Shown here: piece by piece, positions 54,599 to 64,000 of the stretch
Layout: the number at the start of each line of letters is the position of its first letter
How positions within the stretch are numbered: position 1 is the stretch's first letter
Assembly (NCBI GenBank): GCA_027422505.1
Contig: JAPQWV010000498.1
Coordinates: 1 to 64,000, forward strand
Length of the DNA: 64,000 nucleotides
Source: Craterostigma plantagineum
Lineage: Eukaryota > Streptophyta > Magnoliopsida > Lamiales > Linderniaceae
Direction: 5' to 3'
The notes under the pieces: model-generated
What the model saw: the letters and a program-made list of their open reading frames with translations, nothing else
The model's database searches: none
What the model was told of the DNA's origin: nothing
Translations under genes and position numbers: made by a program

Positions 54599-55508
54599 TT
54601 CGATTGATGCGCGAGTGAGTGAGCTTCTCACCTGGGTTTATGTTGCTGACTCTAGTCCAATTTTGACGCTTTTGGGTTTTTGAGACTTTCACATTATTAA
54701 ATACGTCGGAAATAAATCGATTTTACGATTATTCGATTTAATGAAATATATTACCTCTACACGACTTAATACTTCCCAAAAATTAGTGGACTCGTAGATT
54801 AAGAAACCACATTTTTTTCATATTATAGTACACTTTTAAGGAATGAAGAGAGAAAATTAATTAATGGGCTCGCAAATTAAGAAGCTTTTTTTAAAGATAA
54901 ATGGTGTAATTAGTTTAATTATTGGAATAATTTTTTATCAAAAGTAGAAATGAGAAGAATTACGTGGGAAGCCGGAACGTTATATCACGAAAATGTCTAT
55001 TTTAGTGAGCAGGCTATTTTCAACTTACCTAATAAATGTAGAGTTCGTGTGAAAAAAATATATTAATGATTCATTTTTTTCATTTTGGAATTTAAAAAGA
55101 AAAGAAAAACTACACGATATCGATAAACTAGCTTTCATTTATACAATGGGCCTTATTTGGGCCTCAAACAAATTATCCGACCTTGTCAGGCCTATCTCTC
55201 ATGGACAAATTAACTTCACCATTTATAAAATTTGATTTGGCCCAATTCAAAGAAAAAGAATTATGCAAAACCACAACGCAAAGTATCACTAACCACCAAC
55301 TACTGAAAGAAGAAAGACGAAAAAAATAAAAAATTCAAAGAACTGTTGAACTTTTTCTTTTCTAACAGCAGCACACTTCATCACAGAATAGAACCATTCA
55401 CTCCTCAACGCTTACACAGATCAACCGAGTAAAGATCCACGTCAGCGCTTCTCCGAGGATTTCCTTCTCTCCTCGTACGGTAAATGAGCACAATTCTTCT
55501 GCTGATGC
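54599..55508. other. Upstream region of the MSI4-like gene
   Basis: 910 bases with GGGCCT/GGCCCA elements near 55147-55245. No exon encoding the missing basic N-terminus was recognised on the minus strand. Confidence 0.45.
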
Positions 55509-56898
55509 TCAAGACTTCATTGACTTCGTCGAATTCGTGTACTTAGGCTTATTAGTCAAACTCTGCTGCTCATCGTCTGCCAAGAAGGTTTCCTCCAAAG
55601 CCACAGTTGATGAATTCGAAATGCTGCTCTCATCAGTGGACAGTGATGTTCGAAGAGTCTGACAACTCTTTGGAACTTTTGACGATACTCGCGTAATAAT
55701 GCCGTTTCGCCTTATTCTCACAGAATCATCATTTGGAAATGATTGATCTCTGCATTTTGCAGAAGCTGCTCCATCGATCACCTTAGATTCCCAAGGCTTT
55801 GTGGCCATCCAACGTTCCAACCAGTTATCGTTCTTGCCCATCCTGGCCGGCGTTTTGACATTTTTCGATCGAGAAAACGAGTTGGGATTCTTCCTTAGCT
55901 GTCAGAAATCCATGGGAACATATGTAATAAGGTCTCAACTTCATTCGTTCATATAAATTCCACAGCGTTCTTAATAATGATATAACCTGCTGAGAAAGGG
56001 CGTAAGCAATAGCTCTTTCCCTCTTGACTGCGCCTTGGTGCTTCAGCTGAAGCTTAGACTGTACTTCTTCCACCGTTCCATGGCTAGAACACCACCCTTT
56101 CTGTAAATTTACAGCAGCATAAGGTTTATCTATCAAGCAATTTTTTTTCCTGTGTAATATAGCATCAAACCTCAGGTTTCTTTACATGATCCTCTGCTAG
56201 CCCTCCATCAGTTTGAGTGCTGTGGGCCCTCACACGAGCTTGGGCTCGGGCGAGAGCCTCCATGCACCAAAGGGTCACGGCGGTTTGCTTTCTAACGAGC
56301 CGCCCTCGAACCATGGCTTGGAGTCTCACCAGTGCTTTCAAGGCCCTTAAAGCACGTTTTGCCTTTGCATACGAACTGAACATCAGAATTGATAAGTGCA
56401 GAAAAGAAGGGCTTTTTTTTTTTTTACCAGAAAGGCACGGAAAACTGTCTGAATTCTAACAGCTGCCCATTCCCTACGGACAGCCATGAAGTCTTTGGGA
56501 GAAGCTTTGGACAGAGCTGACATGGCTGCGGCCACTTCGCCTTCGAAGGTGAACGAATTAGAAGTGTCTGATTCCTCGGCCTCTGACCTGGCGGAGCCAC
56601 CGCGTTTCAAGGGCTTTTTGGCGTCGGAGAATCCTTCAAATGAACTCCTCCACAGCTTCCATTGCTTGCCGTTGGAGACAGACTTCTCCTTGAACAAGCA
56701 AAGAAACCACAGATAAAAGATGATATAACTTTTGGATAAGTTCATGGAAATCAAAACGATGAAGCTCAGTCGATAAAGCACAAGAACAGCTGCGTAGATC
56801 GAACCGATGCAGAACAAATTAATTCAGCTTACTGGTTCATTTGCAGAAGGTTTTTTAAGGCCAATCAGTGATTTTATCCACTTCCCTGAAGCACCCAT
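55509..56898 (-). CDS. IQD family calmodulin-binding protein (second)
   Basis: Five exons on the minus strand: 56898-56833, 56688-56428, 56362-56171, 56100-55987 and 55898-55509; 340 residues with all phases matching. It starts [18 protein letters not shown], a typical IQD N-terminus. The IQ67 domain covers residues about 94-160: [19 protein letters not shown] or AKR boundary, [36 protein letters not shown]. The exon 2/3 junction falls at the conserved IQD position. The C-terminal part contains [14 protein letters not shown], a motif of several IQD clades. Its composition and exon number differ from the IQD at 48472, so they are not a recent tandem pair. Expected to be a microtubule- or membrane-associated calmodulin scaffold. 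The exon 3 acceptor (TATGCAAAG|) is weak but gives the only in-frame join. Confidence 0.9.
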
Positions 56899-57585
56899 AT
56901 CAGATAAGATAAATCTTCTTTTTTTCAAGAAACCGTGGTTAAAGCTTCGAAATCAGCTGCGTTAAGACGAAATAGGAAGCTGAAGGGCTTCAATTTCACG
57001 AGAAATTGGAATTCATGGAACTCGGTTAAGGTGGCTTATACTTTAATGCAAATGGTGGAGCGGAGTTTTCTTTCACTTTAAAGATTGAATTTTTGAAAGA
57101 ATACAGTAATATAGTGGTGGACTCAGAGAACATGGAAAGTGACAGCGTATAGTATACTCAGTGAGGACTTTATTACATGGTTTTGCTTCAACCTTGGAAT
57201 ATTACCAGACCCCTACATACATACAGGTTGTAGTCAAATTAAAGAAAGGCATAACATGGAATTTGTTTGGACAGTCCAGCCAAAGGTTGGATTTTTCGAA
57301 TGAAAGAAATTGATCATTTGGTCATCAATGTGTTCTTGTGGGACCCGTTTTTCAAACTAAATTTAAGAAAATATATTTAATTATCACTTTTTAAAATTAC
57401 GGAATAAGGAGAAAAACAAAATAATTTACATTAGAATCTTCAGTATATACACTATACAGACAGAGAGCTCTAGCTGATTTAGGGTTTAAGCTCAAATCAA
57501 CGGTCAATCTCAGTAGCTGGTTTGTATTGGCAGTTCCCAACTATTTGAAAACAATTCTACGCTGGACCTTATTGGTTATTGCACC
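56899..57585. promoter_or_regulatory. Bidirectional promoter region, second IQD / NUP107
   Basis: 687 bases separate two divergent start codons. No TATA box is obvious for NUP107. The region is AT-rich with no repeat. Confidence 0.5.
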
Positions 57586-60500
57586 ATGGATGTGGACATG
57601 GACGCTTCTCCCAGCTATCTTGACCCCGAAGATCTCGCCAGCAGAGAGCAATTTCGTCGATATGGGTATATCACTTCACATCGACCCTTCTTTTTGTATG
57701 TTTTGCGAGTGGGTCCATTTTCCTTCATTTGTGCGTAATGGAGCTAAAATTCACAGTAGGTATTTGTATTTTCATCTTGGCGTCGTTTAATTTTATGTTT
57801 GTTACTTACAAGAATTGCAATAAGCTGTCTGGTGTGGCTTTCCTGAAATGTGGGCATTGTTTTGGTGTTCTTTGAGGCGTTTACAAAGATTGCAATTTTG
57901 GTTTTTTTTTTTCGGGAATGGGTTTTAGTCAGTGTTCATTCATTTCTTCGCTGGTTAAATAGGTGCAGGAAGACGAGATAATTAGTTCTTAGTTGCAGTG
58001 AGTTTGTATATAAGTCAGATTTTTTAGGCAAATGTTATGTCGCTGCTAATACATATTGCTCTTAATAGTCACTGGAAACGTCACCCAAGTTCAAGCCTTT
58101 CACCAAACCATGATAATTCGTCGTCAAGATTTAGTAATGCTGCACTTTTTCTCGAGAATATAAAACGCGAGGTTGAGAGCCTCGAAACAGATTACGGGGG
58201 AACCCCACTTTCCATGAAAAGGGCGGCAGTTGATAGTGATGAAGTTAAGGTTGAAGTTGATTCGGATATAGTACGTTGGAGTGGAAGAGAGTCCCTGAAA
58301 GTTTGCAAGCAGGAGGAGGATGAGCAAATGGAAAGTGCAGATACTACTTTTTCTCTGTTTGCAAATTTGCTGGATTCTGGTCTTCAAGGTGGCTTAGTTA
58401 CTGTAATTGGGTTTCATCTCTTGTTTTCATATTTATTATGAACAATATATTTTGGTGTTGATACTGAATACGGATTACCAAATTTGGGATCATGCTGAAA
58501 AGAAAAGTTTGAATTGCCCTGATCGTAGCTAATTGGTAATGATTTCATTTGGATGTCGCCGTGGTGCATTCCTTGTATTGTTGATGATAAATGCCTAAAA
58601 AATCAATGATGTGATGGATTGTTTTCCTCGAGAGATTTGGGTGTTCTGTTTTCAATGAAACCATGCATGTTCAAGTTTCTAAATAAGGCACTATGAGATG
58701 TAAATGTAATGTGTTTGTTATTAAAAGAGACTCTTTTATATTAGGTTGCTGTTTGTGTACTGCAGGACTGATGCCTATACATGATCTGATACTACGATTT
58801 GAGAACTCTTGTCGCGATGTGTCTGAATCTCTTAGGTATGAGTTCAATCCACAAATATTCTTAGCTTGAATTTCATCAATTAGTTATGCGTTTGGAGAGG
58901 GAACAAATAAAACTGTCTCCGTCTCCTAATGTAATTGTAATTGTTTGTGTGCGTGTAATTTGTGCGTCGATTAACAGGATAGAAGCTTCAGCTTCTGAGT
59001 CAATCTGATCATGTAACTCTGTTATTGTCTGCGTCTGCAGATTTGGAAATGAGAGATATAGAATTGTTGAGGATAAACTGATGAGGCAGAAGGCGAGGTT
59101 CTTACTCGATGAAGCTGCTTCCTGGTCTCTATTGTGGTACCTTTATGGAAAAGGAAATATATAAGTTCTTACTTTTCAGGCAAATTGATAATTTTATTTA
59201 TTAACTCCGCGTGCTAGCTCGGAATATAATTTTGCTCTTGGTGCTTTTTTTACAGTAAGCTTTGACCTTTGTGAATTTGAAATTTTAATCCTTGTCATTT
59301 CTTTTCCTGCAGGGAATGAAGATCTCCCCGAAGATTTAATAATGGTGAAATAGTGTTCTCAATGTCTGATTTATGTCTAGATGTCTTATATATGTTTTCT
59401 GTCTGACTCGATGGTATATCCTGATGCAAATATCATCAAAAATAGTTTGCTTTGAACAGTCGTGTTTTTATGACAGTTTCCGACGACTTCACATTTGGAG
59501 GCCTGCCAGTTTGTTACAGAGAATCATACGGCTCAATTATGCCTCAGGATTGTTCAATGGCTTGAAGGGTTAGCTTCCGTCGCTCTTGATTTGGATAGTA
59601 AGGTAATCTTGCTGCTAGTGATTTGTTGTAACGGTATAAGTTGACAAGACAAATGCTTCATAACCATAACGTCAGTAATTTCTAATTGGGAGGTGGTGTC
59701 GTTTGGGAATGGTATTGGGTTGAACTGAATATTTTGAATTATGTTTGAAGCCAGAAGCATTAACTGCTGCAATGTTTTGGTCTTCAGGTCCGAGGATCTC
59801 ATGTAGGAACATATCTCTCTAGCTCAGGGATTTGGCAACACACTCAGAGGCATCTGAAAAGAGGTGTCTCAAATTCAAAGACCGTTCAGCACTTGGATTT
59901 TGATGCTCCTACACGTGAACATACTCAGCTACTGCCCGATGATAAAGTACTCAAACCAAAAACTTTCTACAGTGAATGAATACCTAAAATTTAGCATATA
60001 AGGAGCTTTACTTGTGATAACCATTTCTTGGAACTGACGCAGCTTCAAATTTGAAGTGTAAAGATGCAAAGATCCCCTTTCTTAGTTTGTGTGCATCTTG
60101 TTGTTTTACAACAGAAACACGATGAATCTCTCTTAGAGGATGTCTGGACTCTCGTGCGGGCCGGAAGGCTTGAAGAGGCTTGCAGCCTTTGCCGTTCTGC
60201 TGGACAGGTACGGATATATGTTCTGAAGTTTAAAGGATGGTCGCTGTTAAGTGCTTGCTGTTGTTGTGTCTCACACCTTTTACGACATACTTGCTGATGT
60301 AGCCATGGAGAGCTGCAAGTCTATCACCCTTTGGAGGCTTGAATTTGTTCCCATCCCTCGAGGCCCTCGAGAAAAATGGCAAAAACAGGACTCTGCAGGC
60401 CATTGAGCTAGAGAGTGGACTTGGTCATCAGTGGCGTCTTTGGAAATGGGCATCCTACTGTACATCCGAAGTATGTAAAAGGAAATTCATCTGAATGACT

Positions 60501-63500
60501 CAATTATTAAAGTTGTGGCATTATGCACTCTTGCTTTTCCTTGTATATTGTATAATGTATTCACTTACTGTATCACACTTTTAACTTTTTGTCCTTAACT
60601 GCATGAATGCTCAATTCTCTTGGTTTTCGGTCTTATTGAAGAAAATTGCTGAACAAGATGGTGGAAAGTATGAGTCAGCAGTTTATGCAGTTCAGTGCAG
60701 CAATCTAAAGCGCATTCTTCCAATTTGTACTGACTGGGAGGTAATTTACTATATTTCACAAAACATTAATATCCTGAATATAACATCTGCTTCTTGCTAT
60801 AAGATTCATTTTATTTTACGCGATCAAAATTCATCAACAATTTAAGAATTGAATATCTGTAGTTTTTGGGAAAATACTCCTGTTCTGCCTCCACATTCGA
60901 TTACATCTTGGAAAAATTTTGCAGTGATATTTTTCACCAGACTTGTGCTATCATTTTTTTTTCAGTCTGCTTGCTGGGCGATGGCCAAGTCGTGGCTTGA
61001 TGTCCAAGTTGATATTAAAATAGCGCGTGCTAAACCAGGTGGAACAGATCAGTTCAAGAGTTTCGAAGAAGCTATGGAGATAAGTCCAGGGCTAGGAGAT
61101 GTTGCATATCAAACAAGTGCTGGACCGAATGATTGGCCGATTCAGGTTTTGCATCAGCAGCCTATTAACCTTCCTTCCCTTCTTCAGAAACTACATTCTA
61201 GGTAATTTATGACTTCATGTTGGTGAAATTTATTTATCTTCTTGGATGAACCACCCTGTTTTATTGAATATACGCCTGTATAATTTCAGTGAAACTGTAC
61301 ATGAACTTGTTGCTCGAGCGTGCAAGGAGCAGCACAGGCAGATACAGGTAATAATTTCTATGAAGTGCATCCATATGTGGAGGCATGCTTGTATTAGTTT
61401 TGTACCAATTGCCTACTTTGCTTTGCTTTGCTTTTTTTTTTTTTCATTTTCTCATTGCAAATTTACTTATCATAGCGTTATTGCCTTTATTTTATCACGC
61501 AATTATCCCTACAGATGAATCTTATGCTAGGGGACATACCTCACTTGCTTGACCTAATCTTTTCGTGGATATCACCGTCGGAGGATGTTGAAAACGTTTT
61601 CAGGTACGACATTCTTGTCATGGTATAAAAAAATGTTCATTACCAGGATGTTATTTGAATCGTGGTATTCAGCAGGTTTGTCGTACCTGAATGGTTGCAA
61701 TGTGTTTAGTCAATAATTATTTTGAAGTTATGATCATTAAGCTAAGCTAACTACGATTATCTTGTCAGACCTCATGGTGACCCGCAGATGATGCGCTTTG
61801 GTGCACATTTAGTGCTGGTGCTTAGGTACTTGCTTGCTGATCAAATGAAGGATACATTCAGAGAGAAGATAATGACTGTTGGTGACCTCATTATTCACAT
61901 GTAAGTGGTCATCTGTTTAGCAATGGCTAAGTTTGTTGTAGACATGCACATTTGTGAACATATGGCATCTTAGTGCTTGCCATGATTTTCAGGTATGCGA
62001 TGTTTCTTTTCACAAAACAGCACGAGGAGTTGGTTGGGATTTATGCATCTCAGCTTGCTCGCCATCGATGCGTTGATCTCTTTGTCCACATGATGGAGTT
62101 GAGACCGAATAGCAGGTCGTAGATAAACGGAAATTAATGTTTTTGGAGCTTCTTTTGTGTATGAATAGTAGTAGTATGTGCTATCGAGAAAGCGTTTTAC
62201 CAATTTGTACATGCCATGGCATCTCTGTCTGGTCTATTTACTCAGGGCCAATAAGTTAGCAGTGATTGAAAATTAAAACCCGGAGACCTATTTGTCATAT
62301 GAAGAATTTTGATTGAGTATCATTTAGATGTATTTATTCTCTAATTCATTGCATCTCTTCCTCTGCAGTGTGCATGTCAGACACAAGATATTCCTTTCAG
62401 CTATTGAGTATTTGCCATTCTCTCCTGAAGACGACTCCAAAGGCAGTTTTGAAGAAATTATTGAAAGGTTCTGCCTAGCCCTTGTATGTATTTTATTTTC
62501 AGTATGTCAGTGAAGCATACTAGAAGTGCTTATGCAATCAAAGTTTCCCTGGAACAGAATTTTGTCACGATCACGAGAACATGGTGCTGGGGAGCATGTT
62601 GAGTCAGTTGATGTTGCAGAGAACCATCGTATGCAAAGCCTACAGAAAGCTATGGTTATTCAGTGGCTCTGCTTCACACCTCCTTCGGCGATCAATGATG
62701 CCGAGATTGTTACTGGAAAACTGGTATTTCGTGCATTGATGCACAGGTAGATAATTTGTTTCTTGTAGTATTTCTAGTGCTAGTTTAAATCAGATTTTTG
62801 CTACACACCCTGCTCTCGTATTGCTGACCACTAGACTTGCTTTTATTGTTACAGCAATTTACTCTTCAGAGAGTTTGCTCTTATTTCAATGTGGAGGGTT
62901 CCCTCCATGCCCGTTGGGGCCCACACTTTGCTAAGTTTACTTGCTGAGCCATTGAAACAACCCGCTGAAGTTCTTGCTTCCTCTGAGGAAAATGATGTTA
63001 CTGAAAATTTGAGAGAATTCCAGGACTGGGTATGGATTATGCATTTTAACCTGGTTAAACATACGATTTCCTCTAACATATATTTTTTCTTGCTATAAAT
63101 CAGAGTGAGTACTACTCTTGTGACGCGAAATACCGTAATTGGCTGAAAATTCAACTTGAAAATGCGGATGTTCCCCCGAGCGATCTTTCAGCTGAGGAGA
63201 AAGAGAGAGAAGTTGCAGCCGCCGATGAAGCTCTTTTATCTTCACTGTCGTTGCTGCAGAGTGAGTGGTTCTATTTCGCCAATAACAGTTTCTTTTCCGT
63301 ATATCAGCTGAATTATTAGGAACTTTTTCTTTGGCCTTCATTTATGTAAGGAAAAGACGATCCCTGGCTGATTCCAACTCAAGATCATTTACACGAATCC
63401 ATGGAACCTGTATACTTGGAACTGCATGCTACTGCTGTGCTCTGTCTACCTTCTGGGGAATGCCTAACCCCTGATGCTACCTTGTGCACGGCACTGACTA

Positions 63501-64000
63501 GCTCCTTATACTCATCAGTAGGCGAGGAAAAAGTTCTGCATCGAGAATTGATGGTAGGTATATCTGCATATACATTAGAACTTATATATATACAAATATG
63601 TACTTGTGCATGTGATGTGTGTATTCGGTCTTCAACATGTTCAATTGTGATGTGACCATCGTCAAACTTGCAGGTCAATATTTCCATATCTCTTAAGGAC
63701 AGTAACTGCATTGAAATCATACTTCGCTGCTTGGCGGCTGAAGGCGATGGACTTGGACCACATGATCAAAATGATGGTGGGATTCTCGGGACTGTCATGG
63801 CAGCTGGCTTCAAAGGTATCAAATTAGCGACTATACACAATACTGTGGCTGCTGAAAGAACACAACCTCCCATAGTTATATCGTATATCTTATGCTTTGG
63901 AAGCTTTGATGAGGAACTTTTTATAAGAAATAAGTCGACCTTATGTTTGAAGTGCAATCAAACGTATTCCATCATAAGCTATGCTTGTTTTATTTCAGGG
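57586..64000 (+). CDS. NUP107: Nuclear pore complex protein NUP107 (3' end outside window)
   Basis: NUP107 is an alpha-helical scaffold subunit of the Y-shaped (NUP107-160) nuclear pore complex. It starts MDVDMDASPSYLDPEDLASR. Visible exons: 57586-57665, 58069-58388, 58766-58835, 59041-59153, 59313-59344, 59477-59602, 59788-59946, 60115-60207, 60303-60471, 60642-60740, 60966-61201, 61290-61347, 61515-61603, 61769-61900, 61993-62115, 62369-62467, 62558-62746, 62855-63029, 63104-63260, 63351-63553, 63674-63815 and the start of one at 63999. Phases agree throughout. Landmarks: HLDFDAPTREHTQLLPDD, EDVWTLVRAGRLEEACSLCR, SACWAMAKSWLDVQVD, QHRQIQ, EELVGIYASQLARHRCVDLF, IQWLCFTPPSAI, FREFALISMWRVPSMPVGA and GDGLGPHDQNDGGI. 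The intron at 59154-59312 has GA where GT is expected. Roughly the last 130 residues lie outside. Confidence 0.95.

Noticed and set aside
54599..54631. Start of the MSI4-like protein at 54631
   Set aside because: The codon there is GTG; the first ATG in frame is at 54598.

Overview
The window is nuclear DNA from a flowering plant, almost certainly a eudicot. Genes carry many short GT-AG introns, intergenic DNA is AT-rich, one nuclear tRNA has an intron, and the coding genes match plant families. Several proteins read like asterid (perhaps Lamiales) versions, but that placement is my impression and was not tested.

Layout, left to right. 1-6 kb: the 3' part of a GINS subunit PSF1 gene, a DUF1644 RING-like gene with an SR-type tail, and an intronless J-like gene whose HPD motif reads NPQ. 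6-9.6 kb: two head-to-head AOP-like 2-oxoglutarate dioxygenase genes, both broken (one by a frameshift, one reduced to exon 1), then an intron-containing elongator tRNA-Met. 10-12 kb: two convergent genes for small secreted six-cysteine peptides with a MITE between them. 12.2-36.0 kb: a Sirevirus-like Ty1/copia element with 343-bp LTRs and target duplication TACCT. Inside its gag lies a complete Ty3/gypsy chromovirus-like element with 2,809-bp LTRs and target duplication CTCGC. Both LTR pairs look identical, so both insertions are young.

36.6-64 kb is gene-dense: a small conserved unknown protein, an isochorismatase-fold (At3g16190-like) gene, a second and rearranged MITE copy, an atypical bHLH factor, a THA8-like protein, a TIP2-type aquaporin, a tRNA-Lys(CTT), an IQD gene, an MSI4/FVE-like WD40 gene without the usual basic N-terminus, a second IQD gene, and the nucleoporin NUP107 gene, which runs off the right edge.

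The most striking unexplained structure is a TCGACATTT motif (complement AAATGTCGA). It recurs dozens of times in the copia leader, in the copia 3' non-coding region and, mainly in the opposite orientation, in both gypsy LTRs. Two unrelated retrotransposon superfamilies therefore share one dispersed motif and are nested in each other. The copia element also has a 1,106-codon third ORF of unknown function behind a plausible intron. The host genes are mostly housekeeping or regulatory and do not form a pathway cluster.
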